Below, piece after piece: positions 1 through 7,258 of a stretch of DNA of 64,000 bases; within the stretch, counting starts at the first letter, position 1, and each line of letters opens with the position of its first letter. The DNA is taken from assembly GCA_001296005.1 (NCBI GenBank), contig LJHR01000023.1, forward strand, positions 98,952 through 162,951, written 5' to 3'. The DNA is from an alpha proteobacterium AAP38. GTDB lineage: Bacteria > Pseudomonadota > Alphaproteobacteria > Azospirillales > Azospirillaceae. The translations under genes were made by a program, and so were the position numbers. The notes under the pieces are model-generated. The model did not search any database. It saw only the letters and a list, made by a program, of their open reading frames with translations, and was not told the DNA's origin.

Positions 1-1
1 T

Positions 2-259
2 GCTGTGGAGACGCTGTTAGGCGAGGACGGCTACCTGTTTAAGTTCCGCCGTCAGGGCGGGGTGCAGACAGTCCTGATATCCGAGAGGTCACAGAACAGC
101 TATGGCGGCCATGGCCGGCTGGTTCCGACCCTGCTATCCGCCCCCACGCTGGATAAACTGCGTGAAAAGATCGTCGGACAAGCTTGGCACGGCGCCGTAG
201 CAGTCACCGATTCCGAATACGATGCGCTGGTTGCCAGCGCCGAAAGCGAGGAAGAATGA
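2..259 (+). CDS. Hypothetical protein, 5' end outside window
   Basis: An open frame runs in from the window edge and stops at TGA 257-259. A GTG at position 5 could be a start, but the frame is open upstream of it, so the gene is treated as partial. The visible part (about 85 residues) ends in an acidic tail (ESEEE) and has no motif I recognise. Its stop overlaps the start of the next gene in an ATGA junction, so the two are probably translationally coupled. It points toward the holin end of the prophage and could be a phage end gene or a host gene at the junction. Confidence 0.5.
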   Translation, partial: AVETLLGEDGYLFKFRRQGGVQTVLISERSQNSYGGHGRLVPTLLSAPTLDKLREKIVGQAWHGAVAVTDSEYDALVASAESEEE

Positions 260-672
260 CTCCCCTTCATCTGGCGATGGCCGCCTGCGGGTTCTCCTCC
301 CCGCAGGCGGCTGCCTTTCTTGGTGTATCCACGCAAACAGTGAAGGACGCCCTCAATCGGCCACACAAGATGCATGTGCCGCCCGGTTGGATTAGGGACT
401 TGAGAAACCTTTACTTTCGTCAGCGTAAGGCCGCTGACGAAGCCTTAAAGATAATCTCAGTCCAAATTGCCGCAAACGGGCCCGGCGAAATCGAACTGGG
501 ATTCTGCGCAGACGACCACGAAGCACAGTCTTTGGGCTGGCCATCGGCTGCTGCGCACGCGACCACTCTAAGACTTATCTGGGAAGGTTTACCGAACGAC
601 TGTATATTGATTCTGTCCCCACGGGGCGGGACCGCTGCCACGGCAGCAGCGGCAGACGCACATAACCGGTAG
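256..672 (+). CDS. Small protein with N-terminal helix-turn-helix-like region
   Basis: The ATG at 256 overlaps the upstream stop (ATGA). Residues about 5-50 look like an XRE-type DNA-binding fold: MTPLHLAMAACGFSSPQAAA followed by FLGVSTQTVKDAL and a PPGW element. This is like the short regulators of alphaproteobacteria in which a 'G-[LV]-S-x-x-T-[VI]' recognition helix precedes a proline. The C-terminal half (about residues 60-138) is unrecognised. It converges on the holin gene with only 4 bases between the two stops. DNA binding is an inference from the motif; the target is unknown. Confidence 0.5.
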   Translation: MTPLHLAMAACGFSSPQAAAFLGVSTQTVKDALNRPHKMHVPPGWIRDLRNLYFRQRKAADEALKIISVQIAANGPGEIELGFCADDHEAQSLGWPSAAAHATTLRLIWEGLPNDCILILSPRGGTAATAAAADAHNR

Positions 673-676
673 CCCC

Positions 677-1282
677 TCACAGCTTGCCGCCAGCCCGTTG
701 CCGGTTCCATTCCCTGATCGCCTCATCCGACAGAGGCTTACCATCGTCCGCCATCTCCGCCTGATAGCGCGCGGGGTCCATCGGTGCCGCCGGCGGATCA
801 GGCGGTTTCTGGGCTGGCATAGGCGCCGGGCGCATCGCTTGTATTTCCGCCCGCGTAGCCATGACCGCCCGCAGCTGCTCCACCGTTGGCCCGCGGCCCC
901 GACGTGCCGCCAATAATGTTCGGTCACCGAAAAAAAACGCGACGACAGCGCCCAGCACCAGCCACATTTCATCCGGGATCAATGCCCAGGCCTGGGCCGC
1001 CGCCGCGAACCCGACCGGGTCCACGGACGCCCAGACGAAGATACCGATCACCCCCAGCGCCATGGCCGGGCGCGGCAGGCGGTTCAGACCATCAATCAAG
1101 CTGTCCCACGAGGTGCGGCCCTGACGGTCGGCGAACTCCGCACCGTACTGCTGAAACCGCGCCAACATCTCTGCATGCCGGCTGGCCTCGTCCTGTACCT
1201 TGTCACCGGTAAATGGCGTGATGGCGGTGGCCACCGCCTGGGCACCGCCGCCAATCAGGCCCGTCAGTATCTTGCCCAGCAT
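677..1282 (-). CDS. Phage holin, GTA_holin_3TM type
   Basis: This 201-residue protein should make the membrane lesion that releases the endolysin. The N-terminus (MLGKILTGLIGGGAQAVATA) and the central pair of hydrophobic segments (around PAMALGVIGIFVWASV and MWLVLGAVVAFFFGDR) match the three-helix holin family found in gene transfer agents and alphaproteobacterial prophages. The C-terminus is charged and proline-rich. A longer frame exists upstream, but the ATG at 1282 lies one base after the endolysin stop and fits the family start. It is the last gene of the lysis cassette. Confidence 0.8.
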   Translation of the reverse strand: MLGKILTGLIGGGAQAVATAITPFTGDKVQDEASRHAEMLARFQQYGAEFADRQGRTSWDSLIDGLNRLPRPAMALGVIGIFVWASVDPVGFAAAAQAWALIPDEMWLVLGAVVAFFFGDRTLLAARRGRGPTVEQLRAVMATRAEIQAMRPAPMPAQKPPDPPAAPMDPARYQAEMADDGKPLSDEAIREWNRQRAGGKL

Positions 1283-1283
1283 C

Positions 1284-1928
1284 TCACACCCCCAGAAGCT
1301 TGCAGGCCAGCACCCACAGGGCGCGGCGATCATCGATCCCCATAAGGCCGCCATTGATCTTGCGGGTACAGGCGGTCAACTCGCCCGTATCGGCAAAACG
1401 GTTGCAGCCCTTCCAATCCCAGAACCACGCCGCCGACAGGGCCGCATGATCGGGATTGAGTAACAGGTCAGGCTGCCCGATCAGATCGAGGCCAAGAGCG
1501 CTCCCCGCCCGTTGATAGGCCGTGCGGCCCGTCAGCTGGATCAGGCCGCGCCCGCGATAGCGCCAGCCATCGCCCGGCTGGACATTGCCCAGCTGCACCC
1601 GCCCGAACTCCCCGCCATAGACGATGCTGGCGATGGCTGCCGGATCGGCGGGCCGGGTTGGCGTACGACCAAGGCGCGCGGCATCCGCCTCGCTGATCCG
1701 CGCCGGCCCGAAGGTCGGCACCAGCTTGTCCACCGCGTAATTCAGGCTTTCGGAAAGCCGGCTGAACCCGCCGCTTTCATGCGCCACCTGCGCCAGGAAC
1801 ATCGCCTTGCGCGCCGGCGTGCCAATGTCAAAGCGCTCGCACGCCGCCTCCAGCGGCGGGGCGAAGCTGGCCAGGATGATGGGCCGCGTGGTCGGCACCA
1901 GGGCCGCCAGCAATGCCGTCGTGATCAT
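1284..1928 (-). CDS. Endolysin, GH19 (chitinase-like) muramidase family
   Basis: This 214-residue protein should cleave peptidoglycan glycan strands at lysis. The GH19 pattern is clear: HESGGF with the likely catalytic Glu51, a second Glu near residue 60 in RLSESLNY, and the family motif RGRGLIQLTGR near the middle. The ATG at 1928 is chosen over ATG 1940 because it has a G-rich ribosome site (GGGGG) about 6 bases upstream and gives the typical MIT..LLAAL start. It has no signal peptide, in keeping with export through the holin. An intrinsic terminator lies directly upstream. Confidence 0.87.
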   Translation of the reverse strand: MITTALLAALVPTTRPIILASFAPPLEAACERFDIGTPARKAMFLAQVAHESGGFSRLSESLNYAVDKLVPTFGPARISEADAARLGRTPTRPADPAAIASIVYGGEFGRVQLGNVQPGDGWRYRGRGLIQLTGRTAYQRAGSALGLDLIGQPDLLLNPDHAALSAAWFWDWKGCNRFADTGELTACTRKINGGLMGIDDRRALWVLACKLLGV

Positions 1929-1941
1929 GGTAACCCCCATG

Positions 1942-1967
1942 AAAAAGCCCGGCACGAAGGCCGGGCT
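1942..1967 (-). terminator. Intrinsic terminator just upstream of endolysin
   Basis: On the minus strand the perfect arms AGCCCGGC and GCCGGGCT (6-base loop) are followed directly by TTTTTC and then the endolysin start region. It is a textbook hairpin plus U-tract lying between the spanin-like gene and the endolysin within one operon. Read-through or antitermination would therefore be needed for lysis-gene expression from upstream promoters. Confidence 0.75.
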
Positions 1968-1994
1968 GGTCAATGTCGTGATGCTGTAAGGGGC

Positions 1995-2273
1995 TCAGCG
2001 CGGGCCGCCCGGTCGGACATCTTCGCGCGGTAAGCGGGCGGCGATGGTCTCCAACAGGATCTCCACCCGCGCCAAACGCTTGTCGATCAGCATTTCGGTT
2101 TCCGTCCGGCTCTGCACCTGTTGCTTCAGGGTGGCAACCTCGATGGTCAAGGCCTGCACCGCCGCATGCTGCATGGCCGCGTACCAGATACCGCCGGCAA
2201 TGACGGCTGCGAACATTGTCGGAAACATCATCATGCGCGATCCCACGCGCATCGTGTCTTCGGTTTGTGCCAT
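1995..2273 (-). CDS. Small membrane protein with coiled coil, spanin-like
   Basis: This 92-residue protein has one hydrophobic segment (FPTMFAAVIAGGIWYAAM, about residues 17-34). A predicted coiled coil follows (ALTIEVATLKQQVQSRTETE to VEILLETIAARL). An N-terminal anchor with a periplasmic coiled coil next to holin and endolysin is the layout of an inner-membrane spanin, but no outer-membrane lipoprotein partner is seen. The start at 2273 forms a TAATG overlap with the stop of the preceding gene. The function is inferred from topology and position. Confidence 0.55.
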   Translation of the reverse strand: MAQTEDTMRVGSRMMMFPTMFAAVIAGGIWYAAMQHAAVQALTIEVATLKQQVQSRTETEMLIDKRLARVEILLETIAARLPREDVRPGGPR

Positions 2274-2554
2274 TATCCCCCGCTCCCATCGCCAATATCG
2301 ACCCCCTCCATCACCAGGATGGGGATGTGTTTGGTCCAGGCCCGCCGGCAATGGTCGGGCCGTGTGAAAAGCCGGTTGATCCCCTCGATCAGGGGCAGCA
2401 GCACCCGCGCCCGCCGCGCACCCTGCCGGTGCAACTGCCACGTGCCCGCCGACAGGGTCAGCTTGCGATGGCCCGTCCCGATCAGGACATTCAAGGCGCA
2501 GGACAGCAAGGACCCGCCCTGGCCAACCCGCCAAGCAAGTGCATGCAAGGACAT
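2273..2554 (-). CDS. Small phage protein of the lysis region, function unknown
   Basis: This 93-residue basic protein lies between the fibre-associated gene and the spanin-like gene. The ATG at 2554 is preceded by GGGGG with about 6 bases spacing and is preferred over an upstream TTG. The pattern ALNVLIGTG...TLSAGTWQ...LFTRPDHCRRAW resembles small conserved proteins found near endolysin genes of other phages, but I cannot assign a function. It is translationally coupled (TAATG) to the next gene, which supports it being real. Confidence 0.5.
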   Translation of the reverse strand: MSLHALAWRVGQGGSLLSCALNVLIGTGHRKLTLSAGTWQLHRQGARRARVLLPLIEGINRLFTRPDHCRRAWTKHIPILVMEGVDIGDGSGG

Positions 2555-2579
2555 TATCGCCCCCAATCGCCAGGGATGA

Positions 2580-3194
2580 TCAGATGACAGGCCAGGCAGC
2601 CAGCAGGGCCGCCACCTCCGCCTCCGTCACGGCTTCTGCCGCCAGCAGCTGCGCCGTGTAACTGGGCTGCGCCGGGTCGCCATCGATGCCGACAAAGACA
2701 TCGAGATAATCGATCTTCTCGGCGCCAGCGAACACCAGCAGCAGCGGGCCATTCGACAGGATGGCAATGGCCCTGGCCTGCCCACCCTCGCCAAGCGCCG
2801 AAACCAGCAAGGACAGGAACACCATCTTTTTCAGGCTTGGCAGCGGAACCGGCACAGGCGGCGGCGGGGCAGCGAACCCATCCCCATCGCGCACCCAACC
2901 GATCTGAACCTCTTCGCCAATGGCTTCCCAGCCCCTCTGCGCGGCGACGCCAGGCGTGGCGATGACGCGGTTAACGACCACATCATCGACCACTTCTGCG
3001 CACAGGCCAGGAACCTCCGGCGGTGGCGATGGAGCGTAGAAATCCTGACCGTCATACAGCCAGCCAATTTCTACTTCCTGGCCGCAGTTACGCCAACCAT
3101 CTCCAGATGGAGGCACAGCTGAGGTCAAGAGATCGGTGACGATGCCGTCAACGACACACGCGAAATTCAGAACAGCGGGAATATCCATCATCAT
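2580..3194 (-). CDS. Tail fibre-associated protein with internal tandem duplication
   Basis: This 204-residue protein is coupled by an ATGA overlap to the Gly-rich fibre gene. Two copies of one unit can be read: about residues 13-62 contain EVEIGWLYDGQDFYAP, and about residues 66-118 contain EVQIGWVRDGDGFAAP, each preceded by a VVD element and a GW. The 'W-x-x-D/G-x-x-F-x-x-P' unit is common at the ends of phage fibre and fibre-assembly proteins. The C-terminal part is leucine-rich and less repetitive. A role as fibre assembly chaperone or fibre tip partner is inferred from position and the repeat. Confidence 0.6.
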   Translation of the reverse strand: MMMDIPAVLNFACVVDGIVTDLLTSAVPPSGDGWRNCGQEVEIGWLYDGQDFYAPSPPPEVPGLCAEVVDDVVVNRVIATPGVAAQRGWEAIGEEVQIGWVRDGDGFAAPPPPVPVPLPSLKKMVFLSLLVSALGEGGQARAIAILSNGPLLLVFAGAEKIDYLDVFVGIDGDPAQPSYTAQLLAAEAVTEAEVAALLAAWPVI

Positions 3195-4783
3195 ATCACT
3201 CCGGTGACTGTGAGCTGTCCATTACCGCCGACACCGCCAGCGCCGGAATTCGTGCCGTCGAGCGAGGCGCCACCGCCACCGCCGCCACCCGATGTGCCTC
3301 CGGCTACGCCGACCGTGCCGATCCCTCCACCATTGCCGCCGTTCCCGGCTCCACCGGGTCCTCCGGTGCCGGCAGGACCGCCTGAACCGGCAGCGTCCAG
3401 ATAAGCACCTGCGCCCCCGCCGCCGCCGCCATTGACAGACGATCCGCCATCACCATTGTCACCGGCCGAGTCCATGCCGCCACCGCCGCCACCGCCGCCA
3501 TCTCCAGACGGGTAACCCGGCGTTGATGAGTTGCCGGGTCCACCGTCGCCGCCACCGAATGCACCGGTCGCTCCAACGCGCGGGGCGCCGCCAGTGACAC
3601 CAGATGGTGCGCCAAGCGTGCCGCCGCCGCCGCCGCCTGGCTGCCCGACATTCTGGCCACCCTTCCCTGGCGCACCGCCGAACACCGTCAGATGCGAACC
3701 GAAGCTTGTGTTGCCGCCGGCACTGCCGTCATTGCCGTCTGTATTGTTTGTCGTCACCGCAGCGCCGCCGCTGCCGCCAGCGCCAATCGTGACTGTTTCG
3801 GATGAGCTTAACGCCGATGATGCCAACAGCCGCCGGCGTCGCGCGCCGCCGCCGCCGCCAGATCCACCAGCGCGCGCCGCGCCATTCGGGCCGCGGCGAC
3901 CACTACCGCCGCCTCCACCACCGGCAGAGCCATCTGCCAAGTGGAACCGATACCCTGGCGGCTTCACCCAGGTTGATGAACTCGTAAATTGCATCGAGTA
4001 CGGAGCGATGACGTAACTGTAGAACGCTGCTCCATCGCAGACGATCACACGCATTTCACCGGGATACGAAACGAAGCTGGTGAGTCCGTCAATCAACTCC
4101 GATCCATTCGGATCAAGCGTCACCTGTCCGGTTCCGCTGTTCTTCGTATAGCACCACCACCCGTTACCCAAAGTGGCCGCCGCCACCAGGGTCTGCGTGA
4201 AGGTTCCGTTCGTCCAATCGATAAGGGTTCCACGATCAGCGACGCCCAAGATGGTGTTGCTCGTCCTGGCCGACCTCTTGATCTTTCTGGCCTTGGCCGG
4301 CGTGATGTATCGGAGATCATCCGTCCCGGCATCAATTTCCGCTTCGGTCGCGATCTCGGTGACGCCAAACGAATTTTCTGTCGCAAGGTCAGCGGCGGTT
4401 CCGGTGCGCCCGCGCTTACCCATGCAGAAGATGTTCCAGGCCGCCAGCGTGCCGGCCCCACCGGTATCACCAACCGCAACACTTACCACCAGCGCGCCTG
4501 TGTCAGCGTTATAGCTGGTGACCGTGCCCTCCATGAAGTTGGCGCTATTGGCCTGGCTCTCAATGCGCACCCAGGCGCCAGCGAACAGCGGACGATCCTT
4601 GTCGATAGTCAGCGACTTGCTGCCGCTGCCGATGATCAGGCTGGTTGCGCTGTACGCCCGGAAAATGCCGCGAAATTGGGCGACGGCATCGTCAAGGGCG
4701 GGCACAAAGCCGCTATCTTCGGAGGCATAGGCCTGCCCCTGGAATGAGGCACTGTCATAATCATTGCCATTCAACGTCGGCAT
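3191..4783 (-). CDS. Glycine-rich tail fibre / adhesin
   Basis: The N-terminal ~170 residues form an attachment region. A typical fibre motif follows (EAEIDAGTDDLRYITPAKA). The C-terminal ~250 residues are extremely glycine-rich with repeated GGGGG runs ending in GQLTVTGVI, as in glycine-rich receptor-binding domains of tail fibres and separate adhesins such as T-even gp38, which fold as polyglycine-II sandwiches. This is probably the host-recognition protein. Its start overlaps the stop of the upstream gene (TGATG) and its stop overlaps the next start. Confidence 0.8.
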   Translation of the reverse strand: MPTLNGNDYDSASFQGQAYASEDSGFVPALDDAVAQFRGIFRAYSATSLIIGSGSKSLTIDKDRPLFAGAWVRIESQANSANFMEGTVTSYNADTGALVVSVAVGDTGGAGTLAAWNIFCMGKRGRTGTAADLATENSFGVTEIATEAEIDAGTDDLRYITPAKARKIKRSARTSNTILGVADRGTLIDWTNGTFTQTLVAAATLGNGWWCYTKNSGTGQVTLDPNGSELIDGLTSFVSYPGEMRVIVCDGAAFYSYVIAPYSMQFTSSSTWVKPPGYRFHLADGSAGGGGGGSGRRGPNGAARAGGSGGGGGARRRRLLASSALSSSETVTIGAGGSGGAAVTTNNTDGNDGSAGGNTSFGSHLTVFGGAPGKGGQNVGQPGGGGGGTLGAPSGVTGGAPRVGATGAFGGGDGGPGNSSTPGYPSGDGGGGGGGGMDSAGDNGDGGSSVNGGGGGGAGAYLDAAGSGGPAGTGGPGGAGNGGNGGGIGTVGVAGGTSGGGGGGGASLDGTNSGAGGVGGNGQLTVTGVI

Positions 4784-7257
4784 CAGGAATGCTCCTCCAC
4801 GGTCAGTGCGGCGCGGTAATCGCCGAACTGGGGGTTTGAAAAATCCATGGTCTGGTCAGGGATGGACCCCCAGAGGGTCAACCGGTGCAGGTTGGCCGGG
4901 TCGGTCGGGTCCAGGATCAGGGCAAAGGGCTTGCGCACGCCAACGGCGCGGCGCAGCTCATACACTTGGCTCAACAGCTCATCGCGCCCGACATTGGCCA
5001 GTTGCAGGGAGGCGACCCGCCATTGCTTGCGGCCATCGACATAAATCTGCCCGCCGCGCGCCCGCTCCCGTTGTGACGGGTCCGTCCAGCCAATGCGCCA
5101 GTCCCAGGTCATGTTGATGGTCGGTTGATAGGCCGCCGCCACCACCAGCCGCCCGATATCCAGCCAGGACAGGCTGCTATCCTGCACCTCGATCTTCAGG
5201 TAGCGGGCATAGATGGGCTGCCCGTCACCATTGGCCAGCCCCGGCATATGGACGCCGGGCGGTTGATACCCTTCACCCAGCAGGTCGATCTGCCCACCCC
5301 AGCGGAAATCACCCCAATAGGTCAGGCCAAACGGTTCCACCGCCGGCCAGACGGCCAGGTCTGCCGCTTCACGACTGATCGTAACCGCTGCCGCTGATCC
5401 AGACCCCACGACAGACGCGATGGATACGACAAGCCGGCGCGATGGCCGGTCATAGGATGTGACGGTACCGACGATATAGTTGCTGCTGTCGATGGAGAGG
5501 CGGACGCGGGCACCTGCGTAAAACCGCATGTTTTGATCATCGACATAGACGGTTTTGGAACCGGTCCCCAGGGTGATCGGCTGGACGGCCTCCGTACCGG
5601 CATAGACCGCCAGCGTCGCGGCACGGGTGGCGGCGGAGGTGGCGGGGTTGGTCAGGGTCTGAAGGTCGGCGTTGCTGACCCGACTGGCGATGTAGGTGAT
5701 GCGGCTGATCCAGCCGTTGAGCTGGTCTGTGCCGCTTGGCCTGCACCCCATGCTAAACGTCGTTACAGTCGGTACGGCGCCAGAAGTGTCGGTAAGCGGA
5801 GAAGCACCGTTTCGGCTATATGCGAAATTGTCTTGCGCCCAACTTGCCGCCCTGCGCTGTTCTCCAGTAAAAGACGTTTCAAGCAAGACGGCTTGAGCAA
5901 CACCCCCGGATTGAACAAGGTACTGGAAGTTGGCGGAACCGAATTGCGTACCAACCTGGATCACGTTGTTGTTCGTGCCGTCGCCGATTTCCGCAGCTAC
6001 TAGCTGCCCGGTACTACTACCAGCAACATATTGACTGCTTGCCACGACCAAGGTACCCGCCGACCCGTTGAACGACGGCAGCGCGCTGGTCGGCATCGTG
6101 GGGACATCCGCCGCGCGGGTGGCCGTAGTTCCGGCGGTGGGGATGTAGCTGGTTGGAAACGAACCGGCTTCAAGTTGCGTGCCCCAGGCCAGAAGCCCGG
6201 ATGTATTATCGCCCGTGTAGGAGGCTTGTCCGTTCACATAGACGATGCATCTGACGGAAGTGCCCGCTGTAGAGGATAGCGTTCCGCCTATCGTGCAGCG
6301 ATACCAACCGTTTCCGACCGAAATGATGGAAGCGGAAGCACCAGACGCGGAACCAGATGCTGCGGCGGCAGACGTGATTGTTCCGGTAGAAACGTTGAAC
6401 TCCGCTGTCAACCTGTCGACAAAAGCCGCATCCTTGTCCATGAGAAGGCTGACGACAGAATAGCCATCTGCTTTCACAAAGCATGAAAAGCTGTAAGCAG
6501 CATTTGGCGCGGCAGTAATGTTCCGCGCCACCGCGTGCTGACCGTTCACTGCTGTCGCAGTCAACTTGTTCGCTGCGTTTGATCCGTCAGGTGCAGCTCC
6601 AGAACCGGCTGTTATGTTGAGAAGCGTAGCACCCCAACCGGTCGAAAAATCAGCAGATTGCGTTACGAGGTTCGTCCGCGCCGCCTCAATCAACAGACCG
6701 CGCGCCGTCTTGGTCACCGGATCATAGTCAAACCGCGCCTCACCAGACGCCGCCGTCCGCATCGTGCCGGTAAAATCGAAATAGGTCGCGGTACTGGCCC
6801 GGCTGAAACTGGCCCCCGTTGGCAAGGTCCCGCTGGTCAAATCATGATCCAGCATCGTGCTGGTCCAGCTATAGCCCCCGCGCGCGGTGCCGCTGACCAG
6901 GATGCTGCGGGTGTCATAGACCGTGTCGGACAGCGCAAAGCTGTAACCCCCGGCATCACTGGCCGCCCCCGACCGCGCCCGCGCGCCGCGAATGCGCCAG
7001 CGGGCCGCCGCCGTGAAATTATGGCCCAGCAGCATGATCAGGCTGATCGGCACGGGATAACCCATATCCAGATCCAGAATCACGCTGCTGCCGATGGTCC
7101 GGCAAACCATCTTCAGCCGGTCATTCAGGATATTGGACAGGCCCATGCCCGCAACAAAGCTGGTCGGGCTGGTCAGGACCGTCGCGGCCTTGGTCGCAAA
7201 ATCATTATTCGCGATCACGACATTGCGTGCGCGGCCGGTCATTGCATCCAATGGCAT
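4783..7257 (-). CDS. Large tail tip/fibre protein with lectin-like insert
   Basis: This 824-residue structural protein is coded between the tail hub and the fibre. The start and end (GYPVPISLIMLLGHNFTAAA; GDYRAALTVEEHS) look like a distal-tail structural part. In the middle, RGLLIEAARTNLVTQSADF followed by TGWGATLLNITAG and QLEAGSFPTSYIPT is the recurring 'head spike/fibre' beta-sandwich seen in many phage tail proteins and thought to bind carbohydrate. A segment near residues 590-630 (GTGSKTVYVDDQNMRFYAGA) recurs in related form in the next fibre (SGSKSLTIDKDRPLFAGA), so the two share a module. Confidence 0.75.
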   Translation of the reverse strand: MPLDAMTGRARNVVIANNDFATKAATVLTSPTSFVAGMGLSNILNDRLKMVCRTIGSSVILDLDMGYPVPISLIMLLGHNFTAAARWRIRGARARSGAASDAGGYSFALSDTVYDTRSILVSGTARGGYSWTSTMLDHDLTSGTLPTGASFSRASTATYFDFTGTMRTAASGEARFDYDPVTKTARGLLIEAARTNLVTQSADFSTGWGATLLNITAGSGAAPDGSNAANKLTATAVNGQHAVARNITAAPNAAYSFSCFVKADGYSVVSLLMDKDAAFVDRLTAEFNVSTGTITSAAAASGSASGASASIISVGNGWYRCTIGGTLSSTAGTSVRCIVYVNGQASYTGDNTSGLLAWGTQLEAGSFPTSYIPTAGTTATRAADVPTMPTSALPSFNGSAGTLVVASSQYVAGSSTGQLVAAEIGDGTNNNVIQVGTQFGSANFQYLVQSGGVAQAVLLETSFTGEQRRAASWAQDNFAYSRNGASPLTDTSGAVPTVTTFSMGCRPSGTDQLNGWISRITYIASRVSNADLQTLTNPATSAATRAATLAVYAGTEAVQPITLGTGSKTVYVDDQNMRFYAGARVRLSIDSSNYIVGTVTSYDRPSRRLVVSIASVVGSGSAAAVTISREAADLAVWPAVEPFGLTYWGDFRWGGQIDLLGEGYQPPGVHMPGLANGDGQPIYARYLKIEVQDSSLSWLDIGRLVVAAAYQPTINMTWDWRIGWTDPSQRERARGGQIYVDGRKQWRVASLQLANVGRDELLSQVYELRRAVGVRKPFALILDPTDPANLHRLTLWGSIPDQTMDFSNPQFGDYRAALTVEEHS

Positions 7258-7258
7258 C

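Noticed and set aside
1..700. attL copy of the tRNA-Lys 3' end
   Set aside because: I looked for the tRNA 3' sequence in both orientations near the left edge and found no match, so no left attachment site is called.
3204..4016. Proline-rich rightward frames opposite the fibre gene
   Set aside because: They are the complement of glycine codons in the Gly-rich fibre; no start signals or independent support.
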